Below are positions 12,067-22,925 of a stretch of 64,000 bases of DNA, piece by piece (positions within the stretch are counted from its first letter, which is position 1; the number at the start of each line of letters is the position of its first letter). The stretch is from positions 60,108,851 to 60,172,850 of the forward strand of contig NC_092796.1 of NCBI RefSeq assembly GCF_918797505.1, read 5' to 3'. Source of the DNA: Bemisia tabaci (taxonomy: Eukaryota > Arthropoda > Insecta > Hemiptera > Aleyrodidae). The notes under the pieces are model-generated. The model worked only from the letters and a program-made list of their open reading frames with translations. It made no database searches and was not told the DNA's origin. The translations under genes were made by a program, and so were the position numbers.

Positions 12067-12305
12067 ACTTCAAAACTTAATAAATTTAACATCATTAATT
12101 AAATTCAAAGTCGTAGCCTATGCAATTTTCCAACTGCCTACGTCGTTCGCGAACTACGGAATTGGTCGTTGGTTCATGAACGTTATGTACCTACCCCTGA
12201 CTGAAAATAATGGGGTTTTTCAGCCCAAAATTTTTTACCTCACAACCGAATGTGAAAAAAGTAGTTCTCGGGATTTTCGTCGAGAGCGGTCTCTTAAGAA
12301 TAAAT

Positions 12306-12444
12306 GGACCACGTTTTGCAATTCGGAACTACAATCTCTAGCTCGTTGGCTAAAACTCTAATGTGCTTAGGGAAACCAATGGTACATATTCGTTGTTTCT
12401 GAATTGAGCCAGAAAGTGTAGTTCTTAATTGCAAAATGCAGTCC
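12306..12444. mobile_element. Family P MITE, copy 1 (about 139 bp)
   Basis: Inverted ends around GTTTTGCAATTCGGAACTAC and its complement near 12415-12440, with a GCTC/GAGCC inner palindrome. Copies at 26216-26354 and 43602-43740. Confidence 0.8.
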
Positions 12445-14101
12445 TACGTTTCAAACGGACCCTACCTAGAGGCAGTAGATGTTGAATGTTGATGTTAAAA
12501 TTGAAGTGATTCAGTTCTTTGAAAAATGCATCATACGATTTTCTCAATCACCAAACGTCGACTTTTTTTTGCCCGATGCAATTTTTTTCGAGTAGGTGTT
12601 TAATAATAACTCCTCCATGTTTTGTCTTTTTTTCTCATTCATTCATTCACACTGTCACTAACTGGCGTGCATAGACTGAATCCATCATCAAAGACTTGTA
12701 AGTGGTATTCGTTGCTTGATGGTTAAGCGGCACACTATGAAAATCCAAATTGTCCCTAAGACGGTCCAATTTTTACATCCGTATGTCCTGTATTTAAAAT
12801 CATCAAAATCGAAAATGGCGTCTTTCTCAACTTTCTTGCGGACTGTCCTCCTGCTTTGATTGTGGACCTCTTGCTTTCACCGCTGAAATGGCCGTAATTT
12901 GGTGATGTCGGTAAGGAATAAGTATAGTATACTCTACAGAATGGTCAATTTTCCTGTTTTTCCGTCAATTTCACCCCTTGAGGGATGGGTTGAAATTAGA
13001 AGTGCAGAAATTTCTCTGAAAAGGGGTCGATCGGTATCCTGTGTATAACTGTTTGAGACTATTCTGTGGGAACCCCAATTCATTCGAACTTTCGATGGGC
13101 GATAGGTTAGAAACTTACCTGCAGCAACATCTCGCTGGGTAGGAGGGGGCAACAGGCGATTACCTTCAAAGGTCGGCAGCATTCCGCCTGTCATCCATAG
13201 TCGTTATATTGCCTCGGATCCTCGAGTTTCCATAGCTGAGGCAAGATGACTACAAGATGTCTCCATACCTTAGACAAGGTGGCGAAGAGAGATGTTTGCT
13301 CCCGCATTACACAGGTAGCCGAAACTGTCATCTTAGACGGCGTACGAAGAAATAAAAAATCCTGAAGGAAATAAGATGTCTGCTCGATGTCCACAATCTA
13401 CACTCGATCGGCCAATCGAGTAGTGAGCGAAGAGAGCAATTCTGCGCAGTGCTAAGGAGAAACATCGTATGATCTTTCGAATGCGGCCAAATTTTCTCCG
13501 ACTGGATATTTTTTTTTTTCTTTTAAAAAAAAGGCTAGATATTTTTCTTTTAAATTATCGGACATATATTCCACTTAATTTAATTGAGATTCCATACTTC
13601 CGTCAGGGATAACAGGAAAATGTCAACCAGGCAGGGGTGCAGAAATCGCCATTCGGCCGAAAGTTTTATACGTGGCTCGAGATTGTTTCCTCACTCGTTC
13701 CCGAAAATTTTCCTCACTTTTTCAAATTTTGTATAGTGATGCCCCCCCCCCCCTCCTCACTTTTGAGGATTCCGTCGTGAATAATCAAAACGTCTCCCAA
13801 ATAATAAAAAATATTAATATATCATCGACGTGTTTTGCCGAAGGTTTTATTCGGTGTCGTTTTGACCGAAAATGTCCCCCGTACCCTAACAATACCTTAA
13901 AATGTAAGGATCTTAATTAGGCGTTAGCACGCATCATCCTAGAATTTTCTGTTCCTATGCTAGTTAAGATGAGCGTCTCTTGAATTTATCAATATCTGAT
14001 TTTGTTTCGATAATTACACTTAACTTGCTTATCGTCAACACCCTTCATTTGTTGGCTGACTCTGATTTTACTAATTGTTCCTATTCTCTGTTCTGTTTCA
14101 G
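12445..14101. other. No gene recognised; homopolymer tracts
   Basis: Contains a poly-T/poly-A pair at 13509-13531, a 12-base C run near 13743 and a fragment resembling the family Q end at 13449-13490. No supported exon before 14102. Confidence 0.45.
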
Positions 14102-14158
14102 GTAAGAGAACAAAAATATTTTCAATTACTCTCACCTTGATATTACCATGGAGTCGTG
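14102..14158 (+). other. Candidate alternative first coding exon of Eps8
   Basis: A strong pyrimidine tract and TTTCAG precede it and GTGAGT follows. An ATG in excellent context (ACC before, G after) at 14148 encodes Met-Glu-Ser and ends in phase 2 (TG). An in-frame TAA lies upstream in the exon. Phase 2 is what exon 2 at 47488 needs, giving MESC-DVSSDM. If joined instead to exon 1 it would only make a short upstream ORF. No transcript evidence is available. Confidence 0.33.
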
Positions 14159-14254
14159 GTGAGTCGAATTATGAACTAAATAAATGAAATATGACATTTT
14201 TTGAAAAGTCAATATCTATTTTTTTGCGTGAAAGCTTATATTGTGGAAGTAAAT

Positions 14255-14449
14255 GACAAAAGTTTCAGGGAAAAATTGTTCAATCATCCTTACTTGCTTT
14301 CGGAGATGTGATTGACACTTCGAACAATTAATGTTGTATAAAAGCTATTTCAAATTAAGTATTTTTACGGATCTTGCATGCCGTCAAATGTTAGGGAAAT
14401 CGAAAAATATCAAGGAATTCTATTTTCTAAATTTCCTGGTATCCGGGGG
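14255..14449. repeat. Family A repeat fragment
   Basis: Recognised by TTTCAGGGAAAAATTGTTCA, TTGACACTTCGAACAA and TTAGGGAAATCG...AAGGAATTCTATTTTCTAAA. The right end is replaced by a foldback. Confidence 0.6.
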
Positions 14450-14632
14450 TAAGAGATTCATGGGTAATACATGGCACTTTTTTCTCAAACACACCGAACA
14501 GTTCGGCCTAGAATTTTGTTTTTCAACTTAAAATACATCACCTGGTGCCATGAAGAAACAAAATTCCAGGTTGAACTTCAACTGTTCGGTGTGTTGGAGA
14601 AAAAAGTATTATGTCTTACCCATAAATCTCGT
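14450..14632. repeat. Foldback element, about 183 bp
   Basis: The left arm (GATTCATGGGTAATACATGG, then CTCAAACACACCGAACAGTT) is complementary to the right arm (CTGTTCGGTGTGTTGGAG, then TCTTACCCATAAATCTC). The loop is about 70 bp. It sits inside the decayed family A copy. Confidence 0.8.
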
Positions 14633-15000
14633 CCAAAAATCTGGAGAATTGATTTCTGAAATCTCCGACGTTTAATTTAAGTTTTCGAGATAAGTTCGAT
14701 GGAAAATAAACCCCGTGATATTTTCTATAAGGGCTCCAGAAAGTGGGCACCAGGCGGATCAGCCAATCAAAGACGACTCGTAAATGTTTCTCTTTGGCAC
14801 AGACATACATGTCTGTAATTTTGGAGGTTATATGTCATGGAGCTTTCAGGGCCCAAAAGGTCAGATAACCTATGAACTCAAGTTATCCAGAATGCTGTAT
14901 TATTACAATAATTGTCGCGACTCCTAGTTTATAAAGCACGTATTTGGCTTACTTTTTGCATAAATATACTCAGTTTAGCCGCAGGACGCTCAATCATAAA

Positions 15001-15811
15001 CAAGGCCGGATTTACTTACTTGCCGCCCATGGGCCGCCTGTATTTTGCCGCCCCCTTCTCATTCGTTTTGAACAATCAATAAAAACAATCAAATGAACGT
15101 GCCAGCGGGGGAGGGGTGTATAAGACGCGTTTACTCGTGTTGAGCACATTTTTTGGGAAAGCCCTGTCAACACCACTGGCAAAAGTTCACGGAACTTTGC
15201 GCGAAAGTTAGGTTTCGTAAACCTATCTCTGTGTGGACAAGGCCTTCTACTCATAAGAAATGAACGAAAAAATTATGAAAGAACAAACATAAATGTGGAT
15301 TAATGATTTTAACTTCCGCCGCCGCACCGCGCAGACCGCACCGTGTTTGCGCAATGCGTGAAGTATTCACGCAGTCTTGTAGGCGCCATGCGTTTCACGC
15401 TGATCGCACTGTGTTTGCCGCAATACGTGAAGTATCCTTGCAGTCTTGGAGGGGCTAATATGTGTTACATGCCAATCGCCGCGCCGAGGGCTTCTCCTTT
15501 TCATCTCAAGTCCTCCTTATCGTTTCTCCCTAAGTCGCGCCGTTCCAGGCCAAATTGCGTGTTTGGTTTCTCTCTTAACTCGACTAATGGAAGGTGCTGT
15601 CTCTTGTATCACTTAAAGACGACAAAAGTAGAAATTACTATACTCTCAGAAAATCAGAGATTTTGTCGCCTTTTCTCGTTTGTAATTTTTTTTTTTCTAA
15701 ATCCGAATTTTTTTTATACCTACATTTGAAAAAATTTCAAAATTTGCCGCCCCCTATAGATTTGCCGCCATGGGCCGCGGCCCAAGTAGCCACCCCCTTA
15801 ATCCGGCCCTG
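15001..15811. mobile_element. hAT-type non-autonomous element I, copy 1 (811 bp)
   Basis: Ends CAAGGCCGGATTTAC and TTAATCCGGCCCTG are inverted repeats of the widespread hAT type. 8-bp target duplication ATCATAAA (14993-15000) / ATTATAAA (15812-15819), one mismatch. GCCGCCCATGGGCCGC motifs lie just inside both ends. No transposase frame. It carries two decayed copies of the GCGCCTACAA module at about 15350-15455. Confidence 0.92.
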
Positions 15812-15904
15812 ATTATAAACCCTCTTGGCCATTTTGCCTTGGCATTGGAATCCGAAAATTGGCATCGGCATTTTCATGGTGCTTTTCGTGATAGAAGGTT
15901 GGCT

Positions 15905-16160
15905 TAAGGTTGCCACGGTCAGGGAATTTTGGAAAAAAAAAACAGGGAAAACCGTGAAATGTTAGGGATGAAATGTGTCAATTCACCTTCTTCTTTTTAG
16001 AATGGGTTTGAGGTTTCGAACAACAAATAATCCCTGAAAACATTTTAAATTATGTTTACTGAACCATCTGTCGTATCTTCAAATGTCAGGAAACCTCACC
16101 AAAAAAGAGTCAGGGAAATGTCGGGGAATTTCATTTTCTAGATTTGGTGGCAGCCCTGGG
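15905..16160. repeat. Family A repeat, copy 3
   Basis: GGTTGCCACGGTCAGGG at the left and GGTGGCAGCCCTG at the right, with internal GTCAGGGAAA phrases. About 250 bp, no coding potential. Confidence 0.75.
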
Positions 16161-16174
16161 ATCCGTGTTGCCTT

Positions 16175-16510
16175 CAGAGACAAGAGATCCTCCACTAGTA
16201 TCTTGGCCATGGTGGAAGCTTTTACTTTCGGGATTTCAGCATTCTACTGTTGACTTACCTACATGGTTGATGTTAACAACGTGTTGGCAGTTTCGTTTTG
16301 CAAACAAGCCGAAAATGGCCGAAGTCTAGGAAACTTGTTTGGCTAATGACGTCACCCGAAGCTCATCATCGACCATGTAGGTAGGTCAACAGCCGAAATT
16401 AGGGTGATGACTGTTGCTCCCTTATAATTGTCCATAAGGAACTATTGAATCTCCGAAAGTAACAGCTTCCACCTATCGCCAAGAGGCCAGTGGAGGGTCT
16501 CTCGTCTCTG
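16175..16510. mobile_element. Family H hAT-type element, copy 1 (336 bp)
   Basis: Ends CAGAGACAAGAGATCCTCCA and GGTCTCTCGTCTCTG. Flanks GTTGCCTT and GTTACTTT differ only by two transitions. The paralogous locus at 11048 lacks the element and reads straight through, which is an empty site. Better-preserved copy at 37747-38083. Confidence 0.88.
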
Positions 16511-16695
16511 GTTACTTTGTTTTGACTCCTGGCTTTCTTCAGAAGTGCCATGTCTTTTTTGGCGAAAAAAAATCTAGTGACGACCAAAAACCACATTTTA
16601 AGATCGTACGTTGCAGCAGATACAATCGGTAAATGTGCATAAATATCCGGGAAATGTGAGGGAATTTAATTTTCCAAATTCTGTGGCAACCCTGT
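16511..16695. repeat. Duplicated segment plus family A right end
   Basis: 16511-16650 matches 11045-11200. 16644-16695 is the right end of another family A copy (GGGAATTTAATTTTCCAAAT, then GTGGCAACCCTG). Confidence 0.65.
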
Positions 16696-16844
16696 TGGCT
16701 GCTCTTTCGGACCCTACGAGAGCTCCATATTTCGACATGTGCGTACTCTCCCGATTGAGGTACTCGAGAATCTGCCAGCTACCTCTCTGGCGAGCGAGTC
16801 CACGTCGGCAACGACGCGCGTGGCACAAAGCAGAAGGCTGATTT

Positions 16845-17065
16845 ACGGAGTTAAGCCGGGAGATTCCTCTGGGTCGGCCGGGGCCGGAGCCGGGGATGTG
16901 CCGCGGCCCACGGGGAAGGGGCGACCCAGGCGAGGGGGGGGGGGGTGGAGGGGGACGTTGTGCGCCACCGGTGCCCCCCGCGCTCGGGCCGCGGCCGCAT
17001 ATTAGTCATAATTACGCTCGTATTTGCATATTACGTGCGCAACGCATTCCTCCGCGCTCCGCAGA
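16845..17065. other. GC- and CpG-rich island
   Basis: Strongly GC-rich, with poly-G and many CpGs, in an AT-rich setting. Frames in it give Gly/Pro/Arg-rich low-complexity protein. Whether it is a promoter-like island or a foreign fragment cannot be told; no TATA box or exon was recognised. Confidence 0.4.
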
Positions 17066-17238
17066 CAACTTAACTCGTGTCCTCTCATTCTCGTCGGGAG
17101 TATCGCCAGTCCACGCCAGATCCAGAAACGTTGTATCTACATCCGGGCGTTGCCGAAATTCTCACGATGAAATGGACACCTACCTTCGATGCAAGTTGAA
17201 AATATTTGTCTTGGACATTTTCGCATAATTTGGAAATT

Positions 17239-17815
17239 CAGGGTTGCCACCGCCAGGGTGTCTACAAGTCCGGAATTTCCACGAAGTCCGGAAACAGTAC
17301 TGATTTTTTAAGAGCGGTCCGAAAGTTATGAAAAAGTACGGAAATTCCGCAAAAAGGTCCGGAATTTTTTTTAATTATATGTTACTTTTGTCGCAATTTC
17401 AAATTTTTGAAATTTTTCGAATTTCGTCAAATGGAGGTACTGAAAAAGTACGGAATTTTTCCCTTGCAGGAGGTACTGAATTTCTTGATAAGGTACTGGA
17501 AAAGTACTGTAAAAGTACTTATTTTTGATCAGCCTGTTCTAGTAAACACCTTGCACCGTCAGGGAATTTCAAAAAGTCAGGGAAAACCTGGAAATGTCAG
17601 GGAACCTGAAGAAAATGTCAGGGAAAAATTAATAAGCACCCTCATTTGTTTTCTAGAATAGGTTTAACGTTTCGAACAACAAATTTTGCTCAAAAACTTT
17701 TTCTAATCATGTCTTTTTGACCATTTAGTGTATCAGTTGTCCGGGAATTAGAATTTCGACAGGAGGTGTCCGGGAAATCAGGAAATTTCATTTTCTAGTT
17801 TTGGTGACAACCCTG
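17239..17815. repeat. Family A repeat, copy 5, split by element G
   Basis: Starts CAGGGTTGCCAC, is interrupted at 17254-17553, resumes CACCGTCAGGGAATTTC and ends GGTGACAACCCTG. Confidence 0.75.
17254..17553. mobile_element. Element G (300 bp), related ends to family F
   Basis: Ends CAGGGTGTCTAC and AGTAAACACCTTG are imperfect inverted repeats. The body repeats AAGTACGGAATT/AGTCCGGAA phrases. CACCG flanks both sides and may be a 5-bp duplication. It shares the CAGGGTGTCTA end with family F but not the body. Confidence 0.65.
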
Positions 17816-17912
17816 GTTCAATCGTCAGGGAATTTTACAAAAATGTGTCAAGGAAATCAGGCGAATGCCAGGGAATTTTATTTTCCAATTTCTGTAACAA
17901 TTCTGAAACTGT
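17816..17912. repeat. Family A fragment
   Basis: GTCAGGGAATTTTACAAAAA, CAAGGAAATCAGGCGAATGC and a decayed TGTAACAATTCTG end. Confidence 0.6.
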
Positions 17913-17947
17913 AAACAAAATTCCCTGAAAAATTGGTTTAAAGAAGA

Positions 17948-18268
17948 CAGTAGAGTCTCGAATATCTGTGCTGCGATTATCTGTGTTTTTTTTTTTTTTT
18001 TTTTTACCGTTGAGAGCCCGGCGGAGCTATGGATTCGAAAATAATGGAAAAGATTGCACCCGAAAACGTTGCAATGCGGGTATTTTGAAGTTTCTTGACT
18101 CTAATGTTTAAGAAGAAATTACTGAGTGAACTAAGCACGCGTTGGTTTGTGAAACGAACAATTACTAAACGAGATATGATCAAGTGAACTAATGGGATAA
18201 AACACACACGTTTCAATGGGAAATGCCGCCAAGTGTTAGATGACCGCAGATAATCAAGGCTGTTGTAT
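17948..18268. mobile_element. Possible pogo/Tigger-like remnant
   Basis: CAGTAGAGTCTCGAATATCT resembles pogo-family ends. A weak complement (GCAGATAATCAAGGCTGTTG) lies at about 18246-18268. No TA target duplication is visible, so this is tentative. The enclosed minus-strand frame (18004-18333) has no known domain. Confidence 0.3.
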
Positions 18269-18837
18269 TCAGAAATTTTCCTGAAAATTGGTAATTTATC
18301 GATAGAAATGTGGCAACGTCCGAAAGCTCGCACGGCGTTCTTCTTGATACAAAGATTAACCTCAACTATGTTGATTCTTCCGTGATCAGAGATCGATTAC
18401 TAGATTTTGGCGCCATCTGGCAATGTTGCCGGGAACTCGATCGTAGTTCGCCTTTTAATGCCTCCTCGCGCCTACATTCTTCACCTTTCGCAAATATTTC
18501 CAATTCGTGGAATAGAGTCATGGGGCTTATTCTAGGCAGTCATCTTAAAAGCATCCAAACGAACGAACTTGACCTTTGAGGATCCACTCGCGAATCTCAT
18601 CCTTGAATGATCGCGAAACGCATTAACTGAATATTTTAATTTGATAGGACCGAAGTAGATAAGCTGAGAATAGTTGTCATGTTCTATATGTCACTCCCGT
18701 TCTCTACAAAATTTCCGTCGAAAAAATTAGATAATGCTTGAAACGAAAGTTCAAAGTAATCATCCAAACAAACCACTCTAAATGGAGCTCCCACCTTTGA
18801 TATTGGCGCTGGAGACCTGCTTGACCCGGTGGAAAAA

Positions 18838-18838
18838 G

Positions 18839-18871
<33 letters not shown>
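18838..18871. repeat. Poly-A tract
   Basis: Over 30 adenines in a run with a single early G. No target duplication or retrotransposon body was recognised beside it. Confidence 0.9.
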
Positions 18872-18873
<2 letters not shown>

Positions 18874-19350
18874 GTTCTTCTGTGCTCCATGGATGGTGGT
18901 CAGGGCCAGACCAGTGAAAAAAACCGCGTATGGCGAGCACTTCTTAAAAGTTCGGGCCCCACGCCGGAGGGGAAGGAGTGGGTGGGTTAAGGAATATTTC
19001 CAAGAAGACCGGATGGAGGGTCCTCTTGAATAATTTTTGAAAATCTTCTATCGTAAGACGCACTGTTTGTCAAAAAATACGACAAATAGGTACTATACGG
19101 CGATAATTTTTTTTAGCAACAGGGAAAATCTTGAAAAGCGTGTAGATCATACTTTAGCTTGGTGTCATTTTGCCTTCAGTTTTGAGTGTAGGCAACACAA
19201 GCTCCCACGTCGCCGAATAGTGGTATCACTCAAAGATGTCACGATTACTAGAGGCACATGCACCAAGTGAGGAAAAGAGCGGTGATCCTATCCTCTATTT
19301 TTCATTTTTTGCGAGTTATTTCGCTGCTTATATTTGAATTATATAAGAAT
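18872..19350. other. No feature recognised
   Basis: The plus-strand frame 19037-19270 has no family resemblance. 18269-18837 is likewise empty of recognised features. Confidence 0.45.
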
Positions 19351-19677
19351 TAAAAACAATAAGATCAGTCCAAACAGCTACTTTTTATGTCGAATACTAA
19401 CCGAGATATCGCGCTTGGAAAAATTCGGTTTACGACGTCATCCACCGCGGTAATGACACCCTTGGTTTCTTCCACCTTACTTTCAACCGAGTTTCACGTT
19501 GAGTAACCAGTGCAAATGTGAAATGTGCGTCTCACTGACTGATGAAGGCAAAGTAGAAGAAACCAAGGATGTCACTACCGCGGTGGATGACGTCAAAATC
19601 CCGACTTTTCAAAGGGCGATATCTCTATTAAGATTGAACGTAGAAAGTTGCTGTGTAGACATATCTTATTATTTTTA
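19351..19677. repeat. Foldback element, about 327 bp, arms about 125 bp
   Basis: Left arm ...GAGATATCGCGCTTGGAAAA, then GACGTCATCCACCGCGGTAA, CCTTGGTTTCTTC; the right arm is its complement (GAAGAAACCAAGGATGTCAC, CGCGGTGGATGACGTC). Unique loop of about 85 bp. Confidence 0.85.
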
Positions 19678-19775
19678 GCTGATCGGCAAGAATAAATCAT
19701 CAAAACCCCCTGTGACCTGCGCAACTGACCCATTGTTTGAGTCAATTCCAGAGGCCAAAGAGCCCCCGTTGATGA

Positions 19776-19986
19776 GCCCGTATCACACGATCAAAGTAGA
19801 GCAGCTCTTAAAGTGACACTAATTTTTCAATTTCTCAGCCAGCTCTGTAACGGAGTTCCATGAGCATTTCAAGATTCGATCCACGATGTGTCCGGCATAC
19901 ATCAATGATTCGTCGATCTTGTAGAGGTTAGCAGTCAACATCGATGAGCCTTTTTGAGGGCTCTACTGTGATCGTGTGATACGGGC
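19776..19986. repeat. Foldback element, about 210 bp
   Basis: GAGCCCGTATCACACGATCA at the left and TGATCGTGTGATACGGGC at the right, each continuing through AGTAGAGC/GCTCTACT. It abuts the nested locus that follows. Confidence 0.75.
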
Positions 19987-20215
19987 AGTGGTATCTCCGC
20001 AAGTTTGCAATGGCAATGGTGGAAGCTTTTACTTTCGGGACCCCAACATTCAACAGTCTGTTGACTCACCCATCAGTCTGATGTTTAACAATATATTGAG
20101 TCTTATGTTCAGCAAACACACCGAAGTTTGGCAGGGTCGGGTCTACCGATTTGCCGCCCATGGAACGTCAGTATTTTCCCGCCCCCTTCTCAGCCGTTAA
20201 AAAAATGATCAACAA

Positions 20216-21158
20216 CCCTGGTAAAAATTGGCGATAAGAGCTGCGTTTCAAAATACCATAGGAATTCTTATAGCCGGCTAAAGAGGGCTACAGAAAATCA
20301 TGTAGCTGGCCGTAGAATGCGGAGAAAATCATACAGCCGGGCTGTACGAAGTGATAAAAAATTATGCAGCCGGGCTGTAGTTCCTATCGTCGGGCTTTAC
20401 ACTTTATCGCTTCGCTGTTGCTTTTTCGCCATCGATTATAAAAGGCTATAAGAAATTGTGTAGAAATTCGTGTGCTTTGGAAATCATTAAGTTTGATACG
20501 AAACCACCTTAATATTGACAAAACACACATTATATTTTCCTTTAATACATATTTTTTTTCATCAATGAAAATGAGAATAATCCATACAGGATGTGCAAAT
20601 ATTTCAAAATCATGAGTTGAATAACGCTGACTCCGCCAGATTAAATATTAGAGCCTAACACAAAGCGGAGCGGCGACGCACTGGCGCCTACAAACCTAAC
20701 ATGGATACTTCACGCATTGCGCAACGCGTGAAGTATCCCTGTTAGGTTTGTAGGCGCGTTTCGCGCTGGCTGCCCGCCTGCCGCTACGCAGCGTGCCACG
20801 GCGCTTGAAGCAACTATTTCACACCATAGGTATTGCACAGTATCGTACGAAACTGAAGGCGCTCTAATATATTAGTAACGCCAGGCATCCATCAAAAGTA
20901 CGGAGCTTTCCTCGCAAATTAATCAAGATACTACGGCCCAAATAGAGAGCAGTATTCCAGAAACTCACCAAGTCCTAGCATCCGTAATTAGTAACGTTTA
21001 GCATACACTTTATCGCCTGTCTGTTGCTTAATCGCCATCGGTTATTAAAGGCTATAAGAAATTGTGTAGCCGGCTATAGAAGCTATTGGAAATCTTACAG
21101 CCGGCTGTAGGTCTATGGTGTTTTGGAACACAGATTCTACTGCCAATTTTTACCAGGG
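20216..21158. mobile_element. Element J (943 bp), inside hAT element I
   Basis: Inverted ends CCCTGGTAAAAATTGGC and GCCAATTTTTACCAGGG, about 45 bp long in total. Subterminal AGCCGGCT/AGCCGGGCTGTA motifs are repeated several times on both sides, as expected for transposase-binding sites. No clear target duplication. The centre is region K (20460-20870). Confidence 0.85.
20460..20870. repeat. Region K, copy 1, with a 76-bp perfect-type hairpin
   Basis: Shared, in opposite orientation, with 45490-45910. The core 20683-20758 is a hairpin whose arms each read GGCGCCTACAAACCTAAC followed by GATACTTCACGC. No coding frame. Confidence 0.8.
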
Positions 21159-21643
21159 AAGGACCATCAAATGGACGGGCGTGTCAGAGGGGGAAGGGTG
21201 CATAATTCGCGTTTACTCGTTTTGGGCGCATTTTTTTAAAGCGATGTCCACACTAGTAAAAGTTCACGGAACTAAGCGCAAAAGTTGAAGCTGTTATATC
21301 TCTTGTACCGTCGAAAGACGACGCAAAATCAGAAATTACCATATTTTTACTCCAGGGAAATAAGAGATTTTGCTGCCTTTACTCGTTCGTAATTTTTTTC
21401 TGAATTCGGTTATTTTTTTACATCTATTTTTGAAAAAATCGCAAAATTTGCCGCCATGGACCGCGACTCATATTCCCCTTCCCGTGGATCCAGCCCTGAA
21501 GTTAGGTAATCTTGTTTTACTCGTTACATTACCCGAAGCTCACCATCCACCCAGTAGGTCAAAAGTCAAAATGAGGGTGATGACTATAGCTGCCTTACAA
21601 CTATCCGTAAGGGAGTGTTGAATCGTCGAAAGGAAAAGCTTCC

Positions 21644-22343
21644 AGAGTACCTGCATACGAGAAAGTATTGCCATCTCAATCATTTTACGGTAGAAAAAGT
21701 GTGCCGCTCTCTGATCGGTCGGCTATAGAGCCCCAAAGTTGGCCCAATGTAAACAGACCCCAGCCCCTCTGCCCCTAGTTTGACCTAATGTAAACAAACA
21801 AGGTGGCGAAAAAGTTCTACGAAGTTCTAGACGTGATTTTGGGGGTAAAAGAAATTGTTTGTATCCACCTTCTGAATTGAGTTCGGATCAATCTTTGATT
21901 TGCCGAAAATTAAGCTTTTTGAGTGTGATTATCATTCATTTCTTAGCCGATATTACTCGTTCCTCTCTGGGTCGGGTTTGTTTACGTTGGGCCAACTCTG
22001 GAGCTCCATATATGGATCGCGTTAAACAGAAAGGAACCAAGCCACATCAGCTGTTGCCAAATTTAACTGGGCAATTTAATTTTGTACCTGAAAGCGGTTG
22101 TGTGGATTTTTGTGCGAATTTCAGTGAATTATCTAGATAGTGGGAAGCAAATTCCTCAAAATTTTCAAAGGAATCCGCACAAACGTTCTCTCGTAAAAAA
22201 TTAAATTGCCTACTTAAATTTGGCAATAGCTGATGTGGCTTGGTTCCTTTCTGTTAAACGCGGTCCATATGATAGCCTAAAACTGATGAACCAATCAGAG
22301 AGCGGCACAGAGATGGCAATACTCTCCCGTATACAGGTTCTCT
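21644..22343. mobile_element. Element Y, Mutator-like (700 bp), inside family H
   Basis: Long inverted repeats (about 130 bp): AGAGTACCTGCATACGAGAA at the left, complement of GTATACAGGTTCTCT at the right. 10-bp flanks AAAAGCTTCC (21634-21643) and AAAAGTTTCC (22344-22353). A 9-11-bp duplication is typical of Mutator-like elements. A family E MITE sits in its centre. Confidence 0.8.
22010..22270. mobile_element. Family E MITE, copy 2, inside element Y
   Basis: ATATGGATCGCGTTAAACAG to TTAAACGCGGTCCATAT. Closely similar to copies 1 and 3. Confidence 0.88.
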
Positions 22344-22439
22344 AAAAGTTTCCACCTGTCGTCCAAAGGTCAGTGGAGGGTCTTTCTTGGTCTCTGGTAG
22401 ATTTTGCAAGGTTGGAAGAGAGTTACGTCCCTTGGGCTG

Positions 22440-22925
22440 GGAAACGGCGATCGGTGCGGGGTTTTTAGTAAACGTCTGCTCGGATGAGCTCTAACGGCAC
22501 GTACGGCGAAGCGACACACATTCGGATTGTGACATGAATCGAAGGGGGACCGGGCTGGATGGGGGCACGGCGTACGGGTACGATGCCATGGTGTGGCCTC
22601 TCGGTCTCCAAGCCCAAGTATAAGCGCAATGCGGTTAATCGCCCGGGCGGCGCGGCCCGCCAGAGATTACGAAAGCAAAACGCCGAGCGCGGATCGGATC
22701 GACCCGGCGCGATCGGTGAGCGCCCGTGCCCTGTGCCGCCGCCGCGAGACGCCCAGGAATCCGCAGTTGGCAGGAATGTGAGGGCGCAGCGCGCGATGGG
22801 CGGCCCCGCCTGCGCCCGGGCCCCGGCCCCTGTGCCCTGCGCCCCCCGCCCCGCCCCGCACCCCGGCGTTGCCAACACCCGGACCCGGAGAGTCCCCTCT
22901 TCGAGCCTCCGTCGCTCTTTCTATG
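22440..22925. other. GC- and CpG-rich island
   Basis: Roughly 480 bp of very GC-rich sequence open in several frames on both strands, all giving Ala/Pro/Arg/Gly-rich low-complexity protein, so the open frames are a composition effect. A promoter role is possible but unsupported. Confidence 0.4.

Larger units (their letters stand above)
20132..21498. mobile_element. hAT-type element I, copy 2 (1367 bp), inside family H
   Basis: CAGGGTCGGGTCTACC to GGATCCAGCCCTG, with the same GCCGCCCATGG and GCCGCCATGGACCGC subterminal motifs as copy 1. Flanks AAGTTTGG (20124-20131) and AAGTTAGG (21499-21506) form an 8-bp duplication with one mismatch. It contains element J. Confidence 0.9.
19987..22396. mobile_element. 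Family H element, copy 3, expanded to 2.4 kb by nested insertions
   Basis: Fragments of one family H element lie at 19987-20131, 21499-21643 and 22344-22396, in the same order as the intact copy at 37747-38083. Two insertions separate them (20132-21498 and 21644-22343), each with target duplications. The outer left end is decayed. Confidence 0.85.

Noticed and set aside
18684..19033. Lys- or Phe-rich frames
   Set aside because: They are translations of the long poly-A tract at 18838-18871.
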